NCBI GenBank assembly: GCA_964345385.1
Contig: CAYFQM010000005.1
Location: 1-40,558 of the forward strand
DNA length: 40,558 nucleotides
From: CAG-1000 sp964345385
GTDB lineage: Bacteria; Bacillota_I; Bacilli_A; RF39; UBA660
Direction: 5' to 3'
In this document: positions 16,339-24,475 of the stretch, one piece after another
Layout: each line of letters opens with the position of its first letter
Position numbering within the stretch: position 1 is the first letter of the stretch
The notes under the pieces: generated by a model
Told to the model about the DNA's origin: nothing
Seen by the model: the letters and a program-made list of their open reading frames with translations, nothing else
Databases searched by the model: none
Made by a program: the position numbers and the translations under genes

Positions 16339-16719
16339 TTACCACTCATTTTCGCCTGTTGATTTTCCACCCTTTTTTACATCATCTGATGAAATAGAAC
16401 CTTCTATCTCCGATCCTTTAGGAGCACATATTATAATACCAGGTCCTATTTTTTGCATAGTTCCATCTATAGCATACACTATTCCATGAAGAAAATCCAT
16501 TATTCTTTTTGATACATCTGTTGTTACCCTTTTAAAATTTACCACTACTTGATTTTTAGCTTTTAAATAATCTGCAATTTGTTGAGCTTCTGAAAATGCT
16601 CTTGGTTCTATTAAAATAGTCTTATTTTTAATATCTTTTGATACTTTATTATCTTTTTCATTAAAAATATTATCATCTGATTCATCAATAACTGGTTTAA
16701 ATAGATCTTTAAGTCCCAT
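16339..16719 (-). CDS. sepF: Cell division protein SepF
   Basis: 126-aa FtsZ-binding, membrane-anchoring division protein. The N-terminus MGLKDLFKPV is the amphipathic membrane anchor. After a charged linker, the core (about 32-112) shows the family pattern: ILIEPRAFSEAQQIADYLK, VVVNFKRVTTDVSKRIMDFLHGIVYAIDG and KIGPGIIICAP. It sits upstream of divIVA with the strong ribosome binding site AGGAGG. FtsZ is not in the window. Confidence 0.95.
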   Translation of the reverse strand: MGLKDLFKPVIDESDDNIFNEKDNKVSKDIKNKTILIEPRAFSEAQQIADYLKAKNQVVVNFKRVTTDVSKRIMDFLHGIVYAIDGTMQKIGPGIIICAPKGSEIEGSISSDDVKKGGKSTGENEW

Positions 16720-16746
16720 ATAAAAATCCTCCTTAGTCTATAATTT

Positions 16747-16775
16747 ATTTTATCACATTAAATAATTACTAGCAA
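16747..16775 (-). promoter_or_regulatory. sepF-divIVA promoter
   Basis: TTGCTA (16770-16775), 17-nt spacer, TAAAAT (16747-16752) preceded by TGA, giving an extended -10 on the minus strand. Confidence 0.65.
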
Positions 16776-16815
16776 GTGAAAAACATAAATATTTTTATTA
16801 TAAAAAAATAATATA

Positions 16816-17238
16816 TTATTCAATAAAAGGCTCTATATATTTTTGAATAAAATCTATTCTATCAAATATAGAAATTTCTAAAGAAGAAGTAATAGATACT
16901 ACTATATTTTTTAAAGTATTAATATAAATAGTATTTCCACTATTACCTATTGCAGCATAAATATTTTTATTTATTATCCACCATAAATAACCATATTCCA
17001 TATTATTAGAAAAAGAACTTTTTACTTTCCTTGAAATTCTCATTTCTTTTAACCATTTATTAGAAATTATTTGCTTTCCATTATGTTTTCCTTTATTTAA
17101 ACATAATAGTCCTATTTTAGCCATTTCTTCTGCTGACATACAAAGTCCATATCCAGAAGTTGCTAACCCCATTGGATCACAAAACCAACTATTATTTATA
17201 ACTAATTCTCCAGTTAAAAACTTTTTTTTTAAATAATA
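16816..17238 (-). pseudogene. Remnant of a beta-lactamase-family (class C) serine hydrolase
   Basis: The frame is open from 17238 to the TAA at 16816. The part after the ATG at 17172 is 118 aa: GLATSGYGLCMSAEEMAKIGLLCLNKGKHNGKQIISNKW, then EYGYLWWI, AAIGNSGNTIYIN and IQKYIEPFI. This is the C-terminal third of serine hydrolases of the beta-lactamase (PF00144) family. Homology-like sequence continues upstream of that ATG (NNSWFCDPMG) with no start codon or ribosome binding site. A TAA then blocks the frame at 17239-17241, next to the mraY terminator. The catalytic SxxK and YxN boxes are missing. I therefore call it a 5'-deleted pseudogene; only part of the original protein remains. Confidence 0.8.
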
Positions 17239-17240
17239 TT

Positions 17241-17272
17241 ATAATAAAAAAGGAGTATTATAACCATACTCC
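17241..17272 (-). terminator. mraY terminator
   Basis: 7-bp stem (GGAGTAT 17252-17258, ATACTCC 17266-17272) with a TTTTTTATTAT tail on the minus strand. It overlaps the mraY TAA. Confidence 0.75.
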
Positions 17273-18250
17273 ATAATATACTGCGATCATTCCAAGACCA
17301 AATCCTACTATATAAAAGAGTCTTACTATATCTGTTTCTGGCCAACCTAGTTTTTCAAAATGATGATGTATAGGTGTCATTAAGAATATTCTTTTACCAT
17401 AAGTTTTATAGTGAAATACTTGTAAAATACAAGATAATGTTTCTATTACAAATACACCACCAATAACAGCTAATGAAAGTTCATGTTTAGTTAATATAGC
17501 AACTGCTGCTAAAGTAGCACCTAATGCCATTGAACCAGTATCACCCATAAATACTTTTGCTGGATGTGCATTATATACTAAAAATCCTAATAAAGCTCCT
17601 GTAAGAACAAAACAAAATATAGCTATTTCTTGATAACCGGAAATCCATGTGCTTCCCCAAGAAAGAATACCAAAACATAAAAATGCTATTAATGATAATC
17701 CTCCTGATAATCCATCAAGTCCATCAGTTAAATTAACTGCATTTGCAGAACCTACTAATAAAAATAAAACAAATAACCCATAAAACCATTTTAAATCAAC
17801 ATCTAAATTTAATACTGAAATAGTTAAATTAGTTCCAATATTACTTCTCATACATACATAAAAGAAAACTATAGCTATTAGAACTTGAATTATTAATTTT
17901 TGAGTTGGACTTAATCCTTTGTTTCTTTTTTTGACTATTTTTATATAGTCATCTGCAAAACCTAACGCTCCATATGTTACAAAGATAAATATAACTAATA
18001 ATAAACCAGGTGTAATTTCCAAACTCCCTCTTAAATATAACAAAATCATTGCTATTAAAGTCGGAATTATAAAAATTAATCCTCCAATTGTAGGTGTTCC
18101 TTCTTTTTGAGCATGTGCAAATTTAACATATTTATTAATCTTTTGTCCATATTTTAACTTTTTTAAATAAGGTATTAAAAACCATCCTAAAATAACTGCT
18201 CCAAAAAAACCAATCATTAATCCCAATATACTCTTTGCTAATATAAGCAT
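17258..18250 (-). CDS. mraY: Phospho-N-acetylmuramoyl-pentapeptide transferase
   Basis: 330-aa polytopic enzyme (about 10 membrane helices) that transfers phospho-MurNAc-pentapeptide to undecaprenyl phosphate to make lipid I. Diagnostic segments are HAQKEGTPTIGG (about 46-57), the FADDYIK catalytic Asp pair (about 100-106), NAVNLTDGLDGLSGG (about 170-184), FMGDTGSMALG (about 229-239) and the PIHHHFE motif (about 295-301). All expected catalytic residues are there. It stands alone between valS and the hydrolase remnant rather than behind the division PBP as in most dcw clusters. It ends in its own terminator. TATAAT sequences occur upstream in the gap to valS, but I cannot assign a clear -35. 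Confidence 0.97.
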   Translation of the reverse strand: MLILAKSILGLMIGFFGAVILGWFLIPYLKKLKYGQKINKYVKFAHAQKEGTPTIGGLIFIIPTLIAMILLYLRGSLEITPGLLLVIFIFVTYGALGFADDYIKIVKKRNKGLSPTQKLIIQVLIAIVFFYVCMRSNIGTNLTISVLNLDVDLKWFYGLFVLFLLVGSANAVNLTDGLDGLSGGLSLIAFLCFGILSWGSTWISGYQEIAIFCFVLTGALLGFLVYNAHPAKVFMGDTGSMALGATLAAVAILTKHELSLAVIGGVFVIETLSCILQVFHYKTYGKRIFLMTPIHHHFEKLGWPETDIVRLFYIVGFGLGMIAVYYGVWL

Positions 18251-18329
18251 AACTTCACTTCCTTTACATAATTATTATATTATAACAATACAATTATAGC
18301 TACTAATTATTTAAACTTTTTACAACAAT

Positions 18330-20744
18330 TTATATTTTTGAATTTTCTAAATCCAATTCTATTTTTTCAACATCATTAATTTTAGAATCAATATTAAAAT
18401 TTAAATTTTGTATAAATAAAGTTGCTTTAAAGTCTTTTATTGATTTTTCAATAGCAATCTTTAACTCTTCTGTAACCTTTAAATTTAATACTTTTACTGG
18501 TGTTTTTAAAGACGCATTATTTAATGTTTTCTCTCCTCTTACTTTACTTATAATTTCAACAATTTTATCACCATTAATTACTTCATTTTCATAATTGTTT
18601 TCTAACGGAATTATATTAGTTTGATGAATTGACTTTTTTTCATGATATAATTCTTGATATATTTCTTCTGTTATAAACGGAAAAAACATACTAAAACTTT
18701 GAAGTAATTTATATAAAATTATATAACAAGTTTTTTGTCCTGAATATCTAGCTTCTTCTCCAAACTCTTCTGGTCTATATAATCTATGTTTTACAATTTC
18801 TATATAATTATCACAAAAATTCCAAAAAAATTTTTCTAAATGATTAAGAGCAAGCCCTACTTCATAATCATCTAAATATTTTAAAAACGTAGTTTCCATT
18901 TCCTTAAATTTACCTAATATCCATTTATCTATATATTCAAAATTATTAAACTCTTTATCTTTAAAATCTTGTAAATGCATCTCTACAAACTTTGAAGAGT
19001 TCCATATCTTATTAATTAGTTTTTTGCCTCTTAATAATGTTTCTTCACTAAATACTATATCAGTTCCTAATCTACCTGATGCAGCCCAATATCTAATCGC
19101 ATCTGCTGAATATTGATCTATTAGATATAATGGATCTTCTTTATTATTAGATTTAGATTTACTGATTTTTTCTCCTTGACCTGCCATAACAAAGCCTGAA
19201 ATCATTACATTATCCCATGGTTTTATTCCAAAATGATAGAAACTTTTTACTATTGTATAAAAATCCCATGTTCTAATAATATCACTAGCATTTGTTCTTA
19301 AACTCATTGGTTTTAAAATATCTTCATAATTATCTTCTTCTCCATATCTCATATTAATCATTGGAGTTATAGAAGAAGTTGCCCATGTATCCATAACATC
19401 TTCTTCTGGTATATATGAAGTGCATCCACATGAACATTTATTATATGGTTTATCTACTAAAGGATTAACTGGAAGGTCTTCTATTCTAGCAAATATTGGA
19501 CTTCCACAATCTTTACAATACCAAACTGGAAAAGGCACTCCAAAATATCTTTGTCTTGAAATACACCAGTCCCATGCTATATTATTTACCCACTCTTCAT
19601 ATCTATGAATCATATGTTTAGGATACCAATTTATTTCCCTTCCTATTTTAATAAAGTCTTCTTTATGATTCATAAGGTCAATAAACCATTGTTTCATAAC
19701 TGAATATTCTACTTCTTTACCACATCTTTCATGAGTTTGTACTTCATGTTCAATTTCTTCTATTTTAACAATATAACCGCCTTTATTTAAGTCTTCAATT
19801 ATTTGTTTTCTAGCTTCTTTTATTTTTAAGCCACCATAATTTTTAATATCATTAATTATCTTTCCATCATCAGTAAGTATATTTCTAAGTGGTAAATTAT
19901 ATTTATTCCACCACTCTATATCTGTTTGATCACCAAAAGTACAGCACATAACTATACCAGTTCCTTTATCAACTGCTACTTTTTCATCTGCCATAATAGG
20001 AACTTCAATATCAACTACTGGAATATGTGCAGTTTTACCTATTAAATGTTTATTCTTTTTATCTTTTGGATTTATAAAAACACTTACAATAGCAGGTATT
20101 AATTCAGGCCTTGTTGTAGCTATTGTAAACTCTTCTCCATCAGTAGTAGAAAAGTTAATATAATTAAATGTTGTTTTTAATGTTTTAGTTTCAAGTTCAG
20201 CTTGTGCAATTGTGGTTAAACATTCATTACACCATAAAGCAGGACTTTCTTTATAATAACAATGTCCTTTATTAACTAAATCTAAAAAAGACATTTGACT
20301 TATTTTAACAGTAGAAGGACTAACTGTTTTATATGTTTTTTTCCAATCAGAGCTTACTCCTATCTTACTAAATAATGTTTTAAATTCTTCTTCGTATTTA
20401 TTTGTTGTTTCAAAGCAAAGCTCAGTAAATTTTTCTCTTCCTATTTCATGAGCTTTCTTTCCTTGTTCTTTTTCAACTAATCTTTCACTAGGTAAACCAT
20501 TATCATCAAAACCAAAAGGATAAAAAACATTATAACCTCTTAACCTTTTATACCTTGCAATCATTTCAGTTTGCGAATATGAAAATATATGTCCTATATG
20601 AATCTTACCATTAACTGTAGGTGGTGGTGTATCAATAGAATATACTTTTCTTTCATCAGGATTAAACTCATATATATGGTTTTCATTCCAATAGTTTAAC
20701 CATTTATTTTCTTTTTCTTTAGCATCATATTTTTTATCTAACAT
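18330..20744 (-). CDS. valS: Valyl-tRNA synthetase, archaeal/rickettsial-like form
   Basis: 804-aa class Ia synthetase. The HIGH motif is at 49-52, inside the ValRS signature DTPPPTVNGKIHIGH. KISKS is at 526-530. The editing domain has ATTRPEL (209-215) and GTGIVMCCTFGDQTD (261-275). The form GFDDNGLPSERLVEK and the zinc-ribbon insertion (C410/C413 with C437/C439/C441) are features I associate with archaeal ValRS and those few bacteria, such as Rickettsia, that carry that type. The usual bacterial C-terminal coiled-coil arm is absent, which explains the length below about 880. It lies 14 nt after the HD-domain gene, and both are under the T-box at 21509-21722. Confidence 0.93.
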   Translation of the reverse strand: MLDKKYDAKEKENKWLNYWNENHIYEFNPDERKVYSIDTPPPTVNGKIHIGHIFSYSQTEMIARYKRLRGYNVFYPFGFDDNGLPSERLVEKEQGKKAHEIGREKFTELCFETTNKYEEEFKTLFSKIGVSSDWKKTYKTVSPSTVKISQMSFLDLVNKGHCYYKESPALWCNECLTTIAQAELETKTLKTTFNYINFSTTDGEEFTIATTRPELIPAIVSVFINPKDKKNKHLIGKTAHIPVVDIEVPIMADEKVAVDKGTGIVMCCTFGDQTDIEWWNKYNLPLRNILTDDGKIINDIKNYGGLKIKEARKQIIEDLNKGGYIVKIEEIEHEVQTHERCGKEVEYSVMKQWFIDLMNHKEDFIKIGREINWYPKHMIHRYEEWVNNIAWDWCISRQRYFGVPFPVWYCKDCGSPIFARIEDLPVNPLVDKPYNKCSCGCTSYIPEEDVMDTWATSSITPMINMRYGEEDNYEDILKPMSLRTNASDIIRTWDFYTIVKSFYHFGIKPWDNVMISGFVMAGQGEKISKSKSNNKEDPLYLIDQYSADAIRYWAASGRLGTDIVFSEETLLRGKKLINKIWNSSKFVEMHLQDFKDKEFNNFEYIDKWILGKFKEMETTFLKYLDDYEVGLALNHLEKFFWNFCDNYIEIVKHRLYRPEEFGEEARYSGQKTCYIILYKLLQSFSMFFPFITEEIYQELYHEKKSIHQTNIIPLENNYENEVINGDKIVEIISKVRGEKTLNNASLKTPVKVLNLKVTEELKIAIEKSIKDFKATLFIQNLNFNIDSKINDVEKIELDLENSKI

Positions 20745-20758
20745 AATTTCCTTCCTTT

Positions 20759-21496
20759 CTATTTAACGCTTTCTTTTAAATATTTAATTGCTTCATCAAA
20801 ATACGGTTTAAATATACTTTTATATTTTATATTTTTATATATTTTTTCTAAATATTTTTCTTTTAATATTTTGTTTTTAGTATAATCAAAATTTATATCA
20901 TATATTAACGCTATTGTTTCTATTAATAATTCATTTTGATTACGTGATTTATCAAACTTTACTTGTTTATGATTAAAAAATGCTTTTTTTATATCTTCTT
21001 TAATCTCTTCTTTATTATTACAATCAAATTCTAATAATTTTGGATTTGAATACGCATATAATATATCTATTTTATCAGCATCTCTTATTATATTACAAAA
21101 AAGAGTTTCTCTTTTATTCGCTTTTTCAATTTTAAATTTATTATGATTTTTAATAGCTTTTTTGACTAATTCATAATCTTCTTCATTTAAATCAAACTTT
21201 TTTATTAATCCATCTTCAAATAATAATTTAGCTCCATAATCTCCATGATCAAGACTTTCTTCATCTACTAGTGTTTCATAATTAGTCATTTGATAAAAAC
21301 GACCTATATCATGAAGTAAACCAATTAATTCACATAAATATGTATCATTTGAACTAAGTTTTAAAGATGCAGCTATTTCTTTAGAATTTTTCATAACTCT
21401 ATAAGAATGTTTATATTTATAAGCATTCATATAATCAACTAAATCAAATGATGAAACGTATTCATCAAAAGCATCAAAGTTATTATCCATATCCAT
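20759..21496 (-). CDS. HD-domain phosphohydrolase in the valS operon
   Basis: 245-aa protein with a complete HD metal site (numbering from the chosen start): His30, the His62-Asp63 pair in LLHDIGR, His84 in LDHGDYG, His118 in NHNKF, and Asp139 in RDADKID. HD proteins of this sort cleave phosphate esters, often of nucleotides; the substrate cannot be told. The start is ATG 21496, 5 nt after GGAGG; an in-frame TTG at 21508 directly precedes that ribosome binding site. It is the first gene after a Val-type T-box and is cotranscribed with valS, so its level should follow uncharged tRNA-Val. No relation to valine metabolism is evident from sequence. Confidence 0.8.
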   Translation of the reverse strand: MDMDNNFDAFDEYVSSFDLVDYMNAYKYKHSYRVMKNSKEIAASLKLSSNDTYLCELIGLLHDIGRFYQMTNYETLVDEESLDHGDYGAKLLFEDGLIKKFDLNEEDYELVKKAIKNHNKFKIEKANKRETLFCNIIRDADKIDILYAYSNPKLLEFDCNNKEEIKEDIKKAFFNHKQVKFDKSRNQNELLIETIALIYDINFDYTKNKILKEKYLEKIYKNIKYKSIFKPYFDEAIKYLKESVK

Positions 21497-21503
21497 ATTA
21501 TCC

Positions 21504-21554
21504 TCCAAAATAAAAGGTAGTACACAAGGGCGAAAAACGCGGTACCACCTTTTT
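21504..21554 (-). terminator. T-box terminator hairpin
   Basis: On the minus strand AAAAGGTGGTAC (21554 down to 21543) pairs with GTACTACCTTTT (21523 down to 21512) with one G-U pair, followed by ATTTT. The 5' arm overlaps the T-box bulge sequence, so it excludes the antiterminator, as expected for a T-box switch. The hairpin ends just before the GGAGG of the HD gene. Confidence 0.8.
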
Positions 21555-21722
21555 TATTACTTATTTATTTAACGCATAATTACGTAATATTTTACTTAAA
21601 TTCAAATATTATGCTCACAAGCTACCTTCATTAATACTTATATTAAAATCTTTCACTATACGATTTACTCTCTAAAATACAGTTATTAATTACTCCTCTT
21701 ATTCATTGCATTTACATATGAA
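21509..21722 (-). promoter_or_regulatory. T-box riboswitch, probably valine-specific
   Basis: The leader carries the conserved T-box sequence AAGGTGGTACCGCG (21551 down to 21538) and its antiterminator partner CGCCCTT (21531 down to 21525). Stem I signals are present upstream: AGGAGTAATTA near the base, GAGAGTAAA and GTGAAAG around the distal loop. The segment TGAAGGTAGC with TTGTGAGC matches the 3' side with the specifier loop. A GTA (Val) triplet lies at 21623-21625 and fits the downstream valS. When tRNA-Val is uncharged, its CCA end should stabilise the antiterminator. Family identification is firm; the specifier codon is read by eye. Confidence 0.9.
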
Positions 21723-21752
21723 ATTATACTATATTTAAAGTGTAGTTGTCAA
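21723..21752 (-). promoter_or_regulatory. Promoter of the T-box-HD-valS operon
   Basis: TTGACA (21747-21752), 18-nt spacer, TATAAT (21723-21728) on the minus strand: both hexamers perfect. The -35 begins 3 nt after the rbfA stop. Confidence 0.88.
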
Positions 21753-21755
21753 TTA

Positions 21756-22088
21756 TTATTGATTTAATTCTTCTAATATCTTTTCTATTTTCTCTCCATA
21801 TTCTATAGACTTATCATATATAAATTTAAGTTCTGGAGTATGTCTTATTTTTAATCTTTGAGATAAAAGACTTCTAAAATAGCCAGAAGCATTATTTAAA
21901 TCTTTCTCTACTTTTTCTTTATCTTTATCAAGTGTTGTAAAATAAACTTTAGCAATTTCTAAATCATTAGGCACTTCACAAGAAGTTATTGTTACGTTTT
22001 TAAAATCTTTATCTTTTGCTTCCATAAGAAGTATTAAAGATAAATGTTTTTGCATATCAGCTCCTACTCTTTCACCTTTAACATTCAT
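21756..22088 (-). CDS. rbfA: 30S ribosome-binding factor A
   Basis: 110-aa KH-like protein needed for late 30S maturation and 16S 5'-end processing. The sequence shows the family outline: a basic N-terminus with GERVGADMQKHLSLIL, then VTITSCEVPNDLEIAKVYFT, ASGYFRSLLSQRLKIRHTPELKFIYDKSIEYGEKIEKIL. Length is normal (about 110-130). It is the last gene of rimP-nusA-rnpM-infB-rbfA, 2 nt after infB. The next operon's promoter overlaps its end. Confidence 0.95.
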   Translation of the reverse strand: MNVKGERVGADMQKHLSLILLMEAKDKDFKNVTITSCEVPNDLEIAKVYFTTLDKDKEKVEKDLNNASGYFRSLLSQRLKIRHTPELKFIYDKSIEYGEKIEKILEELNQ

Positions 22089-22090
22089 TA

Positions 22091-24199
22091 TTATTTCACT
22101 TCCTTCATTTCATAACATTCTATAATATCGTTTTCTTTAATATCTGGAAAAGATTCAATAGTAATACCACAATCATAACCTGATTTAACTTCTTTAACTG
22201 AATTTTTTTCTCTTTGAAGAGAAGATATTTTAGAAGTTGCTACTACTATATTATCTCTTATAATTCTAACTTGTGAATTGTTTTTAATAGTTCCATCTAT
22301 TACATGTGAACCTGCAATATTACCAATTTTAGAAAAATGAAATAATTTTCTTACTTCAGCATGCCCAGTAACTACTTCTTCATATTTTGGATCTAGCATA
22401 CCTTTCATAGCGCTTTCTACTTCTTCAATTGCTTTATAAATAACATCATAAAATCTTATATCTATTTCTTTTTCTTTAGCAAGATCTTTTACAATATTTG
22501 GAGGGATAACATTAAATCCAATAATAACAGCATTTGATGCTTCTGCTAAAACTACATCACTTTCAGTAATTGAACCCACTCCACTTCTTATAACATTAAT
22601 TTTAACACCATCAACATCTATTTTAAGTAAAGCATTTTTAACAGCTTCTTCACTTCCTTTAACATCTGTTTTAAGTACTATATTTATTTCTTTTTTGCCT
22701 TCTTGAATTTGAGAAAATAAGTCATCTAAACTAACTGCTTTTTTAGCATACTTTTTATTTCTTGCTGCTTCTTTTCTTTTTAATGCAATACTTCTTGCTT
22801 CTTTTTCATTTTCAAAAGCCATAAATTTATCTCCAGCTACTGGTACTTCATCTATACCAGTTACTTCAACTGGTTTTGATGGAAGAGCAGATAACACTTC
22901 TTTTCCTTTATCATCTATTAAAGTTCTTACTCTTCCAAAACTAGTTCCAATTACAATAGGATCTCCTAATCTTAAAGTTCCATTTTGTACTAATAAAGTA
23001 GCAATAGGACCTTTTGATTTATCTAGTCTTGCTTCTATAACGCTTCCCATTGCATATCTATTTGGATTAGCTTTTAATTCTAAAACTTCACTTAATAAAT
23101 TTATATTATCAAGAAGTTCATCAATACCTTCTCCTGTTTTAGCACTGATTTTTACAATAGTTGTATCTCCTCCCCATTCAGTAGGAGTAAGACCACATGA
23201 AGATAAATCACTCATTATCTTATCTATATTTATATTAGGTTTATCTATTTTATTAATAGCTACGATTATAGGCACATCTGCTGCCTTAGCATGTTCAATA
23301 GCTTCTTTAGTTTGAGGCATAACACCATCATCAGCTGCTACTATAATAATTACTATATCAGTTACACTAGCTCCTCTTGATCTCATTTCAGTAAATGCAG
23401 CATGTCCTGGAGTATCTATAAAAGTAATTAATCTATCATCTTTTTTTACTTGATAAGCTCCAATTGCTTGAGTAATTCCTCCTGCTTCACCTAAAGCTAC
23501 GTTTGTATTTCTAATATAATCTAATAAAGTAGTTTTACCATGATCAACATGTCCCATAATTGTTACAACAACTGGCCTTATTTCTAAATCTTCAGGTGCA
23601 TCATTAACAACATATTCTTCAAAATTACTTATATCAGTTGTTTCTTCTTTTACAAGTTCTTTATTATATTCTAATGCTACTATTTGTGCATCTTCAAACG
23701 TAATAGCTTGATTAGCTGAAATCATAAGACCCATACCAATAAGTTTTTTAACTACTTCACTAGCAGTAACACCTAGACTTTCTGCTAAAGAAGATACACT
23801 CATATTTTCTTTATAAATTACTGTATTAGATTCAATTGCTTCTTTATTACTTTGAAGTTTTTCTTTACTCTTATACACATTTTTTTTCTTTTTAAGAAAC
23901 TCTTTAGCACTTTCTTTTTCTTTTTTAGAAGGTTCTTTCTTTTTAATTTTAACTTTAGATTTTTCTTCTTCATCTAAATCTAAATTATAAGCTTCAGCCG
24001 CATCTAAAGCTCTATCTTCCATCTCATATTTATCTTTTAGTGATTCATCAATATTAAAGTTTTCATTATCAAGCATTATTATTGCATCATCATCAAGCAT
24101 AGATGAAGAAGAAGTATAATCAAAACCCAATTCTTTTAATTTATTTAAAACTACTTCCTCACTAACATTCATTTCTAAAGCATAATCTTTAATAGTCAT
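22091..24199 (-). CDS. infB: Translation initiation factor IF-2
   Basis: 702-aa GTPase that places fMet-tRNA on the 30S subunit and promotes subunit joining. There are two N-terminal IF2N-type helical modules (about 1-45 and 132-180) around a short Lys/Glu-rich linker. The G domain follows: GHVDHGKT (216-223), DTPGH (262-266), NKID (316-319). Domains II, III and IV follow, with the C-terminal fMet-tRNA-binding part near 610-702 (GHAEVRKLFHFSKIGNIAG). It is shorter than enteric IF-2 because the N-terminal linker is reduced. It lies 6 nt after rnpM in the nusA operon. Confidence 0.97.
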   Translation of the reverse strand: MTIKDYALEMNVSEEVVLNKLKELGFDYTSSSSMLDDDAIIMLDNENFNIDESLKDKYEMEDRALDAAEAYNLDLDEEEKSKVKIKKKEPSKKEKESAKEFLKKKKNVYKSKEKLQSNKEAIESNTVIYKENMSVSSLAESLGVTASEVVKKLIGMGLMISANQAITFEDAQIVALEYNKELVKEETTDISNFEEYVVNDAPEDLEIRPVVVTIMGHVDHGKTTLLDYIRNTNVALGEAGGITQAIGAYQVKKDDRLITFIDTPGHAAFTEMRSRGASVTDIVIIIVAADDGVMPQTKEAIEHAKAADVPIIVAINKIDKPNINIDKIMSDLSSCGLTPTEWGGDTTIVKISAKTGEGIDELLDNINLLSEVLELKANPNRYAMGSVIEARLDKSKGPIATLLVQNGTLRLGDPIVIGTSFGRVRTLIDDKGKEVLSALPSKPVEVTGIDEVPVAGDKFMAFENEKEARSIALKRKEAARNKKYAKKAVSLDDLFSQIQEGKKEINIVLKTDVKGSEEAVKNALLKIDVDGVKINVIRSGVGSITESDVVLAEASNAVIIGFNVIPPNIVKDLAKEKEIDIRFYDVIYKAIEEVESAMKGMLDPKYEEVVTGHAEVRKLFHFSKIGNIAGSHVIDGTIKNNSQVRIIRDNIVVATSKISSLQREKNSVKEVKSGYDCGITIESFPDIKENDIIECYEMKEVK

Positions 24200-24205
24200 A
24201 CTTTA

Positions 24206-24466
24206 TCACTCCTTTCTTACAATATCTTTTAACTCTTCATATATTTCTTCTTTTACATTAAGCTCAAATACTTTATCAAGTACTTTTGTTTTCTGAGCTT
24301 TTTCAATTACTTCGATATCCCTTTTTAAATAAGCTCCTCTTCCATTAGATTTTCCAGTAAGATCAATAAAAATATTATTTTTATTATCTTTAACTATTCT
24401 AATTAATTCTTTTTTAGGCAGTTTTTCACGGCTTACTATACATGAACGCATTGGAATCTTTTTCAT
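24206..24466 (-). CDS. rnpM: YlxR/RnpM family RNA-binding protein
   Basis: 86-aa protein with the YlxR fold: MRSCIVSREKLPKKELIRIVKD, then GRGAYLKRD. The family, found between nusA and infB, binds RNA; the Firmicutes member has been reported to bind RNase P RNA and modulate its activity. Here it lies 9 nt after nusA and 6 nt before infB. The L7Ae-like ylxQ gene that usually follows in Firmicutes is absent. The ribosome binding site AAGGAGG is strong. Confidence 0.9.
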   Translation of the reverse strand: MKKIPMRSCIVSREKLPKKELIRIVKDNKNNIFIDLTGKSNGRGAYLKRDIEVIEKAQKTKVLDKVFELNVKEEIYEELKDIVRKE

Positions 24467-24475
24467 ATATCCTCC

